Of a stretch of 64,000 nt of DNA, positions 26,489-35,545 are shown piece by piece. Positions within the stretch are counted from its first letter, which is position 1, and every line of letters begins with the position of its first letter. Both the position numbers and the translations under genes were made by a program. Below the pieces are notes generated by a model, which did not search any database, was not told the origin of the DNA, and worked only from the letters and a program-made list of their open reading frames with translations. This DNA is from JAWXBM01 sp034440115 (GTDB lineage: Bacteria > Pseudomonadota > Gammaproteobacteria > Xanthomonadales > SZUA-36): NCBI GenBank assembly GCA_034440115.1, contig JAWXBM010000018.1:1-64000 (forward strand), in the 5' to 3' direction.

Positions 26489-27205
26489 ATGCGACCCAGC
26501 GGCAGGCAGCCAGATGAGCTGCGCGAGATCAAAATTATCCGTAACTATACCCGCCACGCCGAAGGATCGGTCATGATCGAGTGCGGCGGCACCCACGTGC
26601 TTTGCACTGCTTCGGTGGAGGAACGCATACCACCCTTCCTGCGCGGAAAGGGTGAAGGCTGGATCACGGCGGAGTACGGTATGTTGCCGCGCTCCACCGG
26701 CAGTCGCATGGGGCGCGAAGCGGCCCGTGGCAAGCAAGGTGGGCGCACGCTGGAAATTCAGCGTCTGATTGGTCGTTCTTTGCGCGCCGTGGTGGACAGA
26801 ACAGCGCTTGGTGAACGCTCCATTACGCTGGATTGCGATGTCATTCAGGCTGATGGTGGCACCCGTACGGCTTCAATTACGGGCGCATACGTGGCGCTCA
26901 GTGACGCCTGTAACTGGTTGCTGCAGCGCGGGCTGATCAAGACCAATCCGATTCACGGCCAGGTAGCGGCTGTTTCCGTGGGTATTTTCCACAACACCCC
27001 GGTGCTGGATCTGGATTACGACGAGGATTCTGTGGCTGAGACCGATATGAACGTGGTGATGAACGACGGTGGCGGATTTATCGAATTGCAGGGCACGGCT
27101 GAAGGCCATGCCTTCAGGGCTGATGAGTTGCAGAGCATGTTATCGCTGGCCCAATCCGGTATTGACCAGCTCATGGCATTCCAGTTGGCGGCCCTGAAAG
27201 CCTGA
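26489..27205 (+). CDS. rph: Ribonuclease PH
   Basis: Phosphorolytic 3'-5' exoribonuclease that trims tRNA 3' ends. The 238-residue protein begins MRPSGRQPDELREIKIIRNY and shows GGTHVLCTASVEERIPPFLR, GWITAEYGMLPRSTGSR and the phosphate-binding region with QADGGTRTASITGAYVAL. The ATG at 26489 has AAGGA five bases upstream. Length is normal and no frameshift is seen. rdgB follows after 4 nt and hemW overlaps rdgB, so the three form one operon. Confidence 0.97.
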   Translation: MRPSGRQPDELREIKIIRNYTRHAEGSVMIECGGTHVLCTASVEERIPPFLRGKGEGWITAEYGMLPRSTGSRMGREAARGKQGGRTLEIQRLIGRSLRAVVDRTALGERSITLDCDVIQADGGTRTASITGAYVALSDACNWLLQRGLIKTNPIHGQVAAVSVGIFHNTPVLDLDYDEDSVAETDMNVVMNDGGGFIELQGTAEGHAFRADELQSMLSLAQSGIDQLMAFQLAALKA

Positions 27206-27209
27206 CACG

Positions 27210-27833
27210 ATGACGCAGCAGCCTGCCTTGGTGATTGCCAGCGGTAACCCCGGCAAACTGCGGGAACTGCAGGCCATGTTGCAGTCGCTGGGTTGGAAAA
27301 TTCGTTCGCAAGACGAATGGAACATCGAACAAGCAGAGGAAAACGGGCTGAGTTTTGTTGAGAACGCTCTGATCAAGGCGCGGCATGCTGCGGCACTGTG
27401 TGGTTTGCCGGCATTGGGTGATGACTCCGGTCTGGTCGTGGATGCGCTGGCTGGCGCGCCGGGGATTCGTTCGGCCCGTTATGCAGCAAAAAATGCCGGA
27501 GAGCATGCCGATGACGCTGCCAACAACCAAAAACTGCTGGCGGCATTGCAGGGCTTGCCGAAAGAGCAACGTGCTGCGCATTTCTATTGCGCCATGGTGT
27601 TTGTTCGCCATGCCTCAGACCCGGCCCCCTTGGTTACGCTGGGGCAGTGGCACGGTAACATCCTGACCAGCCCGCGCGGAACGGGTGGCTTCGGTTACGA
27701 CCCCTTGTTCTGGCTGCAGCATCAGCAATGTGCTTCAGCCGAACTGTCGGTTACTGAAAAAAACCGCATCAGCCATCGCGGCCAGGCTTTGGCAGCAATG
27801 GTTGACTGCTTGAAGACTGTACGTGTCAACTGA
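27210..27833 (+). CDS. rdgB: dITP/XTP pyrophosphatase
   Basis: House-cleaning nucleotidase (RdgB/HAM1) that hydrolyses non-canonical purine triphosphates to prevent their incorporation. The 207-residue product has IASGNPGKLRELQAML, the catalytic/metal region SFVENALIKARHAA, LGDDSGLVVDALAGAPGIRS and GTGGFGYDPLF. The ATG at 27210 lies 4 nt behind the rph stop. Its 3' end overlaps the GTG start of hemW by 11 nt. Confidence 0.96.
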   Translation: MTQQPALVIASGNPGKLRELQAMLQSLGWKIRSQDEWNIEQAEENGLSFVENALIKARHAAALCGLPALGDDSGLVVDALAGAPGIRSARYAAKNAGEHADDAANNQKLLAALQGLPKEQRAAHFYCAMVFVRHASDPAPLVTLGQWHGNILTSPRGTGGFGYDPLFWLQHQQCASAELSVTEKNRISHRGQALAAMVDCLKTVRVN

Positions 27834-29061
27834 AGCTGAAGCGAGTCACGCAGCGGCCGCACTGCAACTACCGCCGCTGTCGCTGTACGTACACCTGCCC
27901 TGGTGTGTGCAGAAATGTCCCTATTGTGATTTCAACTCCCATGCCTTGAAGGCAGTCGTTCCAGCCAGTCGTTATATCAAAGCGTTGCTGGCCGACCTGG
28001 AGAACGACCTGCCTCTGGTTTGGGGCCGGCCGGTACATTCGGTGTTTTTCGGTGGTGGTACGCCCAGCCTCTTCAGTGCTGCTGATATCGATACGTTGTT
28101 GGCAGGGATTCGCAGCCGCTTGCTACTCTCGCCGGCTGCCGAAATAACCCTGGAAGCTAATCCGGGCACGGTGGAATACGACAGTTTCAGTGCTTACCGG
28201 GATGCGGGTATCAACCGCGTTTCTTTGGGGGTGCAGAGTTTCGATGATGAGCTATTGGTTGCCATAGGCCGTATCCATGGACGTGAAGAAGTGGAACGGG
28301 CAATTGCTTCCATTCGCGCCGCCGGCCTGGACAACTTCAATCTGGACCTGATGTTCGGCTTGCCCGGGCAAAGTCTGGCAGCAGCCATCAGCGATGTGCA
28401 GACGGCGTTGGGGCATGCGCCTGCGCACCTGTCGCATTACCAACTCACGCTCGAGCCCAATACCGCTTTTCATGCTCATCCGCCTGAACTGCCTGATGAC
28501 GATCTGTGTTGGGAAATGCAGGAACAGACGGCCAGCCTGATGCAGGTTGCAGCTTATGAGCAATACGAGATTTCCGCCTGGTCATTACCTGGCAAAGCCT
28601 GCAAGCACAATCTCAACTATTGGCATTACGGCGACTATCTCGGAATCGGCGCAGGCGCCCATGGCAAGCTCACCTTGCCGGCCAGCAATGAAATTCGCCG
28701 TATGAGCAAGTTGCGCCACCCAACGGCCTATATGGCCGCTTTGGAACGGCGCAACTGGCGAGCAGAAGACCAGGCGATAGCTGATGAGGAACGGAAATTT
28801 GAGTTCTTTCTCAATCAGTTACGCCTGCGTGACGGAGTCAATCTGGCTGAATTTACGCCCCGTACCGGGCTCGCCGGGGAAGTATTTACTGCTGCGGTAG
28901 AGCTGGCTTGTGAGCGCGGCTTATTACAGCAGCAGGGCGACAAGCTGCTTCCCACCGAACTGGGTTGGCGCTTTTCCAATGAAATACAGGCCTTATTCCT
29001 GCCCTCAAGCGACCCTGCGGAGGCAGTAAAACCGGTTGCAATCAACCGCGACGATCAGTAA
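27823..29061 (+). CDS. hemW: Heme chaperone HemW (radical SAM, HemN-like)
   Basis: Radical-SAM protein of the HemW group, which binds heme and is thought to deliver it to respiratory proteins; older annotations call it coproporphyrinogen III oxidase-like. The [4Fe-4S] motif is HLPWCVQKCPYCDFN (Cys-x3-Cys-x2-Cys). Further blocks are FFGGGTPSLF, EANPGTVEYD, NRVSLGVQSFDDELL and GIGAGAHGKL. The product is 412 aa. The start is a GTG at 27823 that overlaps the rdgB end, placing VSTEAEASH before the conserved domain. True HemN-specific residues cannot be judged by eye, but the length and rdgB linkage favour HemW. Confidence 0.93.
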   Translation: MSTEAEASHAAAALQLPPLSLYVHLPWCVQKCPYCDFNSHALKAVVPASRYIKALLADLENDLPLVWGRPVHSVFFGGGTPSLFSAADIDTLLAGIRSRLLLSPAAEITLEANPGTVEYDSFSAYRDAGINRVSLGVQSFDDELLVAIGRIHGREEVERAIASIRAAGLDNFNLDLMFGLPGQSLAAAISDVQTALGHAPAHLSHYQLTLEPNTAFHAHPPELPDDDLCWEMQEQTASLMQVAAYEQYEISAWSLPGKACKHNLNYWHYGDYLGIGAGAHGKLTLPASNEIRRMSKLRHPTAYMAALERRNWRAEDQAIADEERKFEFFLNQLRLRDGVNLAEFTPRTGLAGEVFTAAVELACERGLLQQQGDKLLPTELGWRFSNEIQALFLPSSDPAEAVKPVAINRDDQ

Positions 29062-29101
29062 ACTGGCCGGTCTTTCGCAAGCCTTACCGACGGAAATTAA
29101 C

Positions 29102-29344
29102 ATGAAATCTGGCATTCATCCCAACTACCGTGAAGTCGTTTTCCAGGACCTGTCCTCGGATTTCGCAATCCTGACACGGTCAACAATCGTTACCAGGGAA
29201 ACCATCAAGTGGGAAGACGGTCAGGAATACCCATTGATGAAGGTCGAAGTTTCCAGCGCATCTCACCCTTTTTACACCGGCAAGCACAAGTTGCTTGACA
29301 CGGGTGGACGGGTAGACAAGTTCAAGAAGCGTTACTCTAAGTAA
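29102..29344 (+). CDS. rpmE2: 50S ribosomal protein L31 type B
   Basis: Cys-less paralogue of ribosomal protein L31 used when zinc is scarce; in many bacteria it is repressed by Zur (family knowledge). The 80-residue protein reads MKSGIHPNYREVVFQD, then SHPFYTGKHKLLDTGGRVDK. It has no zinc-binding cysteines, which marks type B. I looked for a Zur box in the 40 bp between hemW and this gene and could not identify one with confidence, so it may be transcribed from hemW. A strong terminator follows at 29378. Confidence 0.96.
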   Translation: MKSGIHPNYREVVFQDLSSDFAILTRSTIVTRETIKWEDGQEYPLMKVEVSSASHPFYTGKHKLLDTGGRVDKFKKRYSK

Positions 29345-29377
29345 TACGTCAATAACGTAACACTTCGGGCGTTGCAG

Positions 29378-29417
29378 AAATACCCGCCTTGGCACAGCCA
29401 TGGCGGGTATTTTTTTG
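29378..29417 (+). terminator. Rho-independent terminator after rpmE2
   Basis: An 11-bp perfect stem, AAATACCCGCC (29378-29388) pairing with GGCGGGTATTT (29402-29412), with a 13-nt loop and a run of seven T from 29410. It ends the rph-rdgB-hemW-rpmE2 transcript. Confidence 0.93.
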
Positions 29418-29618
29418 TGCGATTGGATGCAGACTTCAGTAAGACCTCGTAGGCAACCGTATAAAGCTTTTATAGCCACTAAACTGGAACACGGTCGCAT
29501 CGCTGTGCGATACTTCCGCGCTGATAGATACTGGCCTCACGGTTAAAACCAATGGGCTGGTGATCCCGCCCCGTCTTCCCGAAGTCTTGAGCTTTGGGGC
29601 ATTCGCAAGGAGAATCCA

Positions 29619-30908
29619 GTGACAGGAAAAACAGTCAGGCTGACGGATGAGTCAGCAGGCAAAAGCATCGATCTGCCGATTATCACCGGCACGGAAGGCG
29701 AGCCGACCATCGATATCAAAAGCCTGCCCGGTGAACTGGGTTATTTCACCTATGACCCAGGCTTCACGGCTACTGCAGCCTGTACCAGCAAGATTACCTT
29801 TATCGACGGCGCCAAGGGGATATTGCGCTATCGCGGATATCCGATTGAACAACTGGCGGAAAAAAGTACCTTTCTGGAAGTGGCTTACTTACTGCTCAAA
29901 GGTGAGTTGCCCAGCAAAGCTGAATTCAGCAAGTTTGAGAAAGACATCACCTACCACACCATGGTGCATGAGCAACTCAATACCTTTATTTCGGGTTTTC
30001 ATTACGATGCCCATCCCATGGCCATGATGGCTGGCGTAGTGGGTTCTCTGGCGGCGTTTTATCACGACCGCATGGATCCGCAGAATCCCGAACATCGCGC
30101 TTTGGCGGCCACCCGCTTGATTGCCAAGATTCCTACCATCGCAGCAGCCTGTTACCGGCACCATATGGGTTGGCCGACGGCTTATCCGCTGAACAAACTG
30201 GGTTATTGCGAGCGCTTTCTGCACATGATGTTTTCGGTTCCGACCGAGGAATACCAGGTCAGCCCAACTGCAGCGCGCGCTCTGGATCTGTTGTTTATCC
30301 TGCACGCCGATCACGAACAGAATGCCAGTACATCCACAGTACGACTGGTGGGTTCAACCGGCGCAAATCCTTATGCCTGCGTTGCGGCCGGAATTTCCGC
30401 ACTGTGGGGGCCGGCACACGGCGGTGCTAACGAAGCGGTGCTGACCATGCTGAACCGAATAGGTAGCGTGGCCAATGTGCCCAAATTCATCGACAAAGCC
30501 AAAGATCGCGATGATCCTTTCCGCCTGATGGGCTTCGGGCATCGCGTTTACAAGAATTACGATCCGCGTGCTTCCATCATCCGTGTGGCCTGCCACGATG
30601 TATTGAAAGAGTTGGGTGCTCAGGATCCATTGATGGACCTGGCCATGGAACTGGAGCGGATTGCTCTGGAAGACGAATATTTTGTTGAGAAAAAACTCTA
30701 CCCTAATGTCGATTTCTACTCCGGCATTATCTACAAGGCGCTGGGCTTTCCGGTCAGCATGTTTACCGTGATGTTCGCCATCGCCAGAACCGTGGGTTGG
30801 GTATCGCAGTGGCTGGAGCAATCTGAAGAGCCGACCAAGATAGGTCGCCCGCGGCAGGTTTACGAAGGTCCCAAGGAACGGGCTTACGTCGGCGTCAACA
30901 AACGTTAA
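29619..30908 (+). CDS. gltA: Citrate synthase (type II)
   Basis: Condenses oxaloacetate and acetyl-CoA at the entry to the TCA cycle. The 429-residue protein is the hexameric NADH-sensitive Gram-negative type, beginning with the N-terminal beta domain (IDIKSLPGELGYFTYDPGF). Catalytic blocks are DHEQNASTSTVRLVGS, ALWGPAHGGANEAVL and LMGFGHRVYKNYDPRA, and YSGIIYKALGFP and VGWVSQWLEQ also fit. The start is a GTG at 29619 with AAGGAG 6 nt upstream. The preceding 200 bp after the rpmE2 terminator hold no gene and should contain its promoter. Confidence 0.97.
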   Translation: MTGKTVRLTDESAGKSIDLPIITGTEGEPTIDIKSLPGELGYFTYDPGFTATAACTSKITFIDGAKGILRYRGYPIEQLAEKSTFLEVAYLLLKGELPSKAEFSKFEKDITYHTMVHEQLNTFISGFHYDAHPMAMMAGVVGSLAAFYHDRMDPQNPEHRALAATRLIAKIPTIAAACYRHHMGWPTAYPLNKLGYCERFLHMMFSVPTEEYQVSPTAARALDLLFILHADHEQNASTSTVRLVGSTGANPYACVAAGISALWGPAHGGANEAVLTMLNRIGSVANVPKFIDKAKDRDDPFRLMGFGHRVYKNYDPRASIIRVACHDVLKELGAQDPLMDLAMELERIALEDEYFVEKKLYPNVDFYSGIIYKALGFPVSMFTVMFAIARTVGWVSQWLEQSEEPTKIGRPRQVYEGPKERAYVGVNKR

Positions 30909-30936
30909 GCCAGAAATCCGAACTTTTTATTGAGCG

Positions 30937-30960
30937 ATGACCTGGCATGTGCCGGGTCAT
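30937..30960. terminator. Hairpin between convergent gltA and the gene at 30980 (weak terminator candidate)
   Basis: An 11-bp near-perfect stem (ATGACCTGGCA with TGCCGGGTCAT) sits between converging genes. Neither side has a T-run directly after the stem, so it does not meet the usual intrinsic-terminator pattern. It may still act as a processing or Rho-assisted boundary. Confidence 0.35.
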
Positions 30961-30979
30961 TGCCCACTGAAGTCACCAC

Positions 30980-31657
30980 TCAAGCCGCGCTATGCACATT
31001 CAGCAAGCGCTCCAGCTCAGCCACGCTGGCGCGTTGTTGGGGCTTGCCATCAATCGGGCTGAGCAGGGGTTGACGCAAACCCAGGGTCGGCAACAACAAC
31101 AATTCTACAGTGCAAGCGCTTACCTCAATCAGGAATACAGGCACCGTGAAGTAGTTCCGGTCGCTGCTGCGCAGACGTTTCTGTTCCTGGCGGAATGGCA
31201 TTCCTCGTTCAAGTAAATCCAGCACCAGGGCTTCTGCCGTATCGCAAAATAGCTGCAGCGATACGCGGCAATGCTGGCCGGCTGAGCCATCCAGCACCGG
31301 GCCTGTCAGGCGGGGCGAATAATCATCCAGCATACGCATGGCATCCAGCGCGGCGCGGCGTAAATTCTCCAGGTTTTGGCTGTGTTGATTGCCGCCGTAA
31401 AGGCTTTGGTACGTCACCAGTGCATCCTGTACTTCCAGGTTGCTGGGCAGAGCCAGCCGATCATTGACGCCTATCCGTTCTGCTGCTTTGCGCTTCGCAG
31501 CTTGGTAATCGTATTGCCCTTCGGTGGCGATGATGCGTGCCGCTTCCGCTGCAATCTGAGCGCGTATAAGTTGTATTTTTCTCTGCTGACGCCCAGCAAA
31601 ATTACGCACGGCAAAATTCTCAGTAGATCTCGTACGGGCTTTCCGCTGCTGAGGCAT
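30980..31657 (-). CDS. Conserved protein, putative nucleotidyltransferase-like
   Basis: A 225-residue protein that I recognise only as a conserved proteobacterial family, sometimes annotated as nucleotidyltransferase-like. It has a basic N-terminal helix region (IAAEAARIIATEGQYDYQAA, then KRKAAERIGV). The core is PRLTGPVLDGSAGQHCRVSL and QLFCDTAEALVLDL, and it ends PLLSPIDGKPQQRASVAELE. The VLDGSA block with following acidic residues is compatible with an NTase core, but the activity is not established. The ATG at 31657 has GGAGGAGAG upstream. It overlaps the 3' end of mrcA by 38 nt, so the two are co-transcribed. Confidence 0.75.
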   Translation of the reverse strand: MPQQRKARTRSTENFAVRNFAGRQQRKIQLIRAQIAAEAARIIATEGQYDYQAAKRKAAERIGVNDRLALPSNLEVQDALVTYQSLYGGNQHSQNLENLRRAALDAMRMLDDYSPRLTGPVLDGSAGQHCRVSLQLFCDTAEALVLDLLERGMPFRQEQKRLRSSDRNYFTVPVFLIEVSACTVELLLLPTLGLRQPLLSPIDGKPQQRASVAELERLLNVHSAA

Positions 31658-34148
31658 CCTGGTTCTCTCCTCCGGTTTCGACTTCCATTGCGGGCAGATT
31701 GTCTGCTGCAAATATTTCCATGATTGCATCCGGATTATCAAGTCTTGCAAGCAATCCGGTTTCCGGATCGATGCGGGCCTGAGCTAATCCAGAGGGCATC
31801 ACCGGAGGCTGGTCTTCTACGTCCTGCAAGGCTACAGCCATGTAGTCGACCCACACCGGCAGTGCTGCACTGCCGCCCAATTCGTTTCTGCCCAATGGAT
31901 CATGGTTATCAAAGCCTACCCAAACCGAGGTCACCACTTCGCTGTTGTAACCCGAGAACCAGGCGTCTCGCTGTTCATTGGTGGTTCCGGTTTTGCCCGC
32001 CAGGTCTTTGCGCCCCAGTGACATGGCTTTGGCGCCCGTGCCACGGCGTATCACGTCCATCATCATGGAGCGCACCAGGTAGGCATTCTGTTCGGTAATC
32101 ACTCTGGGTGCTGTTACTTCTGGGCTTTCAATGCGAACCGGCGCGCGTTGGCCAGCAGCGAGGGTAGGGTCGAGATCTACACCGGCTTTTTGTTGCGTGA
32201 GGTCCAGTGGACGCAATTCCGGCTTCAGCGATTCCAGCTGGGCGGTCTCGCTGGCCGCCACATTTTCAATGCTGGCATCTATGCTGCCATCAATGCTGGT
32301 TGGATCGTCACAGGGATCACACAAGCGGGGTGTCGGACTGGCATAAACCAGGCCGCCATGAGCATCTATGATCCGGTCAATGAACACGGGGTCTACCAGG
32401 AAGCCACCGTTGGCGAAAACGGCGTAACCGCGGGCCATCGCCAGTGGCGGCAGCGATGCGCTGCCCAGGGCCAGGGTCAGATCTTTGGTCAAGTCGCCGT
32501 CTTCAAAGCCAAAACGCAAAATGTATTCGCGGGAGAAATCCAGGCCAGCATCCCTGAGCAGTCGTATGGAAACCAGGTTGCGCGAGTTGACCATGGCTTC
32601 GCGCATGCGCGTTGGCCCGTAGAATTTTTCACTGAAATTCTGCGGTTTCCAGGTACGTTCCAGCTCCGGGCCATCAAACACGATAGGAGCATCATTAATC
32701 AGGCTCGCAGTAGTAAAACCTCGTTCCAGTGCTGCCGAGTAAACGAATGGTTTGAAACTCGAACCGGGTTGACGTTTGCTTTGAATAACGCGGTTGAACT
32801 TGCTGTGACTGAAGTCGTAACCTCCCACCAGGGAGCGTATCCAGCCGGTTTTGGGATTGATAGAAACCAAAGCAGCTTCAGTCTCAGGCACCTGCCCCAG
32901 GAGCCATTTGCCGTCATCGTCCATGCGGATTCGCACTACATCGCCCGCTGCCAGGACGTCAGCGAACGATTTGGGCTTGAAACCCTTGCGGTCGCGGCTG
33001 ATGTATTTGCCCATCCAATCTTGCGGTTCGATGGCGACGGTCTGGCCATCCAGCAGATAAACCAGTGCCAGTTTTTCTTCGAGTTCCGTTACCAACCCGG
33101 GCAGCCAGCCTGAAATGGGCCGGAAAGGTTCCAACACTTCACTCCACTGCTGCGGACTGTTCTTGTCTGCCAAATCAATATGCGCTTCAGGCCCGCGGTA
33201 ACCATGGCGCCGATCATAGGCTTCCAGACCGCGGGTAACGGCCTGGTCGGCGGCATTCTGTAAACCACTATCTATGGTGGTGTAAATTTCAAAGCCGCCG
33301 GTATAGGCCTGCTGCCCGAGCATTTCCAGCGCTTTAACACGCACCATTTCCGCCACGTAAGGGGCGGAGATCTCGGCCGTCATACCGTGATAGACAGCCA
33401 GGTCTTTTTCGGCAACTGCCTGTTGATAGTCCTGTTGAGTTATGTAGCCCAGCGCTAGCATTCGGCTCAATACATAATCACGGCGCTCGGTGGCACGCTG
33501 CGGTTGATTGATCGGGTTGATGCGTGATGGCGCCTTTGGAAGTGCCGCAATCATTGCGCTTTGCGCCAGGCTCAGAGCGGAGACTGGCTTGCCATAGTAA
33601 ACCTCTGCCGCAGCACCCACGCCATAAGCCCGGTAGCCGAGAAATATCTTGTTGAGGTATAGCTCGAGGATTTCCTGTTTGCTGAGTTGCTTTTCGATTT
33701 TCAGCGCCAGGAAGATTTCCTTAATCTTGCGGGTAAAGGTTTTTTCTGAGGTCAGGAAAAAGTTTCTTGCCAGTTGTTGGGTGATGGTACTGCCACCCAC
33801 AGACTTTTCACCAGTGGTCAGCAGCGTGAAAGCTGCGCGGCTGATGCCCTGATAATCCACCCCGGGGTGTTCATAGAATCGCGCGTCTTCGCCGGCCAGA
33901 AAAGCCCGCTCCAGCATGTCCGGCATCTCTTCCAGAGTGACCGGAATACGGCGCATTTCGCCGAATAAGCCTATGAGTTTGCCATCCTGGCTGTAAACCC
34001 GCAGCGGCACTTGCAGTTGAACATCACGCAGTGTTTCTACTTCGGGCAGGTCGGGCTCAATCACCAAATATGCAATGCCGATGGCGGAAATGCCAAACAC
34101 TGCTGAAATGAAGATGAATGCAAAAAACCACCGAAAGACTTTCTTCAC
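31620..34148 (-). CDS. mrcA: Penicillin-binding protein 1A
   Basis: Bifunctional class A PBP that polymerises and cross-links peptidoglycan. The 842-residue protein has one N-terminal membrane helix (FRWFFAFIFISAVFGISAIG). The glycosyltransferase domain has GEDARFYEHPGVDYQGISRA and GGSTITQQLARNFFLTS. A PBP1A-type OB insert follows, then the transpeptidase domain with active Ser in QPGSSFKPFVYSAAL, the SxN-type NSRNLVSIRLL and LAGKTGTTNEQRDAWFSGY. I chose the GTG at 34148 (VKKVFRWFF) with AGGA upstream rather than a TTG 33 nt earlier. Divergent placement from pilM matches Pseudomonas. Confidence 0.95.
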   Translation of the reverse strand: MKKVFRWFFAFIFISAVFGISAIGIAYLVIEPDLPEVETLRDVQLQVPLRVYSQDGKLIGLFGEMRRIPVTLEEMPDMLERAFLAGEDARFYEHPGVDYQGISRAAFTLLTTGEKSVGGSTITQQLARNFFLTSEKTFTRKIKEIFLALKIEKQLSKQEILELYLNKIFLGYRAYGVGAAAEVYYGKPVSALSLAQSAMIAALPKAPSRINPINQPQRATERRDYVLSRMLALGYITQQDYQQAVAEKDLAVYHGMTAEISAPYVAEMVRVKALEMLGQQAYTGGFEIYTTIDSGLQNAADQAVTRGLEAYDRRHGYRGPEAHIDLADKNSPQQWSEVLEPFRPISGWLPGLVTELEEKLALVYLLDGQTVAIEPQDWMGKYISRDRKGFKPKSFADVLAAGDVVRIRMDDDGKWLLGQVPETEAALVSINPKTGWIRSLVGGYDFSHSKFNRVIQSKRQPGSSFKPFVYSAALERGFTTASLINDAPIVFDGPELERTWKPQNFSEKFYGPTRMREAMVNSRNLVSIRLLRDAGLDFSREYILRFGFEDGDLTKDLTLALGSASLPPLAMARGYAVFANGGFLVDPVFIDRIIDAHGGLVYASPTPRLCDPCDDPTSIDGSIDASIENVAASETAQLESLKPELRPLDLTQQKAGVDLDPTLAAGQRAPVRIESPEVTAPRVITEQNAYLVRSMMMDVIRRGTGAKAMSLGRKDLAGKTGTTNEQRDAWFSGYNSEVVTSVWVGFDNHDPLGRNELGGSAALPVWVDYMAVALQDVEDQPPVMPSGLAQARIDPETGLLARLDNPDAIMEIFAADNLPAMEVETGGENQDASAAESPYEIY

Positions 34149-34486
34149 GCTATTTTTTCCTGCTATGCTAGTTTGCACCAAGGGCCAGCCCTTGATTGCG
34201 GTGACCTTGACCGGAGTTTCGATTAGGAGTTTCGGGGTCCCGCAGCAAGATAGTATCAGGCGAGCAGGGAAGCAGCCGAATCATTCCATGAAAGACAGCA
34301 AAAGCTGTTAACCGTTTCTTCCCGCGCTTTTTGATCTGACTGTTCAAGTTCAGTGCAGAAATGACCTGTAACTTTTGGCGGATCGTAATTTTTTTTAATT
34401 CGACATTGAGATAGTATCGAATTTCTGTTAAAAACTAGGATAAGAAGTGTCAGTAAGCTCTTGTCAAGCAAAGGATTGAAGACAAT
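34149..34486. promoter_or_regulatory. Intergenic region between divergent mrcA and pilM
   Basis: No gene is visible in these 338 bp, which must hold both promoters. The sequence is AT-rich near pilM. GATAGTATC occurs twice (34249-34257 and 34410-34418). A weak sigma-70-like pair for pilM could be TTGAGA at 34406 with TAAAAA 17 nt later. I cannot define the mrcA promoter. Confidence 0.4.
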
Positions 34487-35545
34487 TTGAAACTCTTAGG
34501 CACAAAAAATCCGCCCATTATCGGGTTAGACATAGGCGCTTCAAGCATCCGCTTGTTGCAACTCTCTTCGCATGGTTCCAGTTATCGCATTGACCATTTT
34601 GCGATCGAGCCATTGCCGCAGGGCTTGATAGTCGAAAAGTCCGTGCAGGATGTTGAGGCGATCTCCGTTGCAATCAAGTCGGCGATCCGCAAGTCCGGTT
34701 CGAACTCCAAATACTGTGCTGTTGCCGTTTCTGGCTCGGCGGTATTTATCAAGACGATCAGCCTGCCTTCTAATCTTGCCGAGGCTGATATTGAAAGCCA
34801 GGTGCAGATTGAAGCCAACCAGTACATTCCATACCCGTTGGACGAAATCAGTCTGGATTTCGAAGTGCTGGGCCCGTCTGCACGTAATGCGGACATGGTG
34901 GATATCCTGCTGGCGGCCAGCAAGAACGAGAACGTCGAAAGCCGGCAAGACGCACTGGAATCTTTGGGGCTGCGAGCCCAGGTGGTTGACGTCGAGTCAT
35001 TTGCCATCGCCAATGCTTTTGAACTTATCCGCGAACGTGATGGTATCCGCAGCACTGAGGCGGTCGGCCTGTTTGATATCGGCTATGACCTGTCCACGCT
35101 GATGGTACTGCGCAATGGCCGCGTGCTCTATACCCGTGATCATCCCTTTGGCGCTCGCCAGTTGATAGAAGAAACCATGCGGCGTTATGACATGACTGCC
35201 GAGCAGGCCGGGTTCTTCAAACGCGGCGAGCCAGGCCCGGAGGATTTTGAAGATGCGGTGCTCGAACCCTTCATGCTCAATGTCGTGCATCAAATCAGCC
35301 GCGCTTTACAGTTTTACAGTTCCAGTTCCGAATTCTCCAATATCAGAACACTTTATCTGGCCGGTGATATGGCCATGCTAAAGGGCCTGACCGAAGTAGT
35401 GGAGCAGGAACTGGGGATCAAGACCAATATTGCGGACCCGGTCAGCGGACTGGAACTGGCGCCCTCGGTCGCCGTTTCAGCGCTGACCGCTAATGCGCCC
35501 AACCTGATGGTCTGCATGGGGCTGGCATTGAGGGGGTTTGACTGA
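34487..35545 (+). CDS. pilM: Type IV pilus assembly protein PilM
   Basis: Cytoplasmic actin-like ATPase fold protein of the pilus alignment complex; it binds the N-terminus of PilN. The 352-residue product has the ATP-binding phosphate loop IIGLDIGASSIRLLQLSS and the FtsA/actin-like blocks AVGLFDIGYDLSTLMVL and LYLAGDMAMLKGL. It starts at a TTG (34487) with AAGGA about 11 nt upstream; no ATG is available before the conserved N-terminus. Its stop overlaps the pilN ATG by one base. First gene of pilMNOPQ. Confidence 0.96.
   Translation: MKLLGTKNPPIIGLDIGASSIRLLQLSSHGSSYRIDHFAIEPLPQGLIVEKSVQDVEAISVAIKSAIRKSGSNSKYCAVAVSGSAVFIKTISLPSNLAEADIESQVQIEANQYIPYPLDEISLDFEVLGPSARNADMVDILLAASKNENVESRQDALESLGLRAQVVDVESFAIANAFELIRERDGIRSTEAVGLFDIGYDLSTLMVLRNGRVLYTRDHPFGARQLIEETMRRYDMTAEQAGFFKRGEPGPEDFEDAVLEPFMLNVVHQISRALQFYSSSSEFSNIRTLYLAGDMAMLKGLTEVVEQELGIKTNIADPVSGLELAPSVAVSALTANAPNLMVCMGLALRGFD

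Noticed and set aside
32148..33113. 321-codon plus-strand frame antisense to mrcA
   Set aside because: The reverse strand holds conserved PBP1A motifs throughout; no ribosome site or domain on the plus strand.
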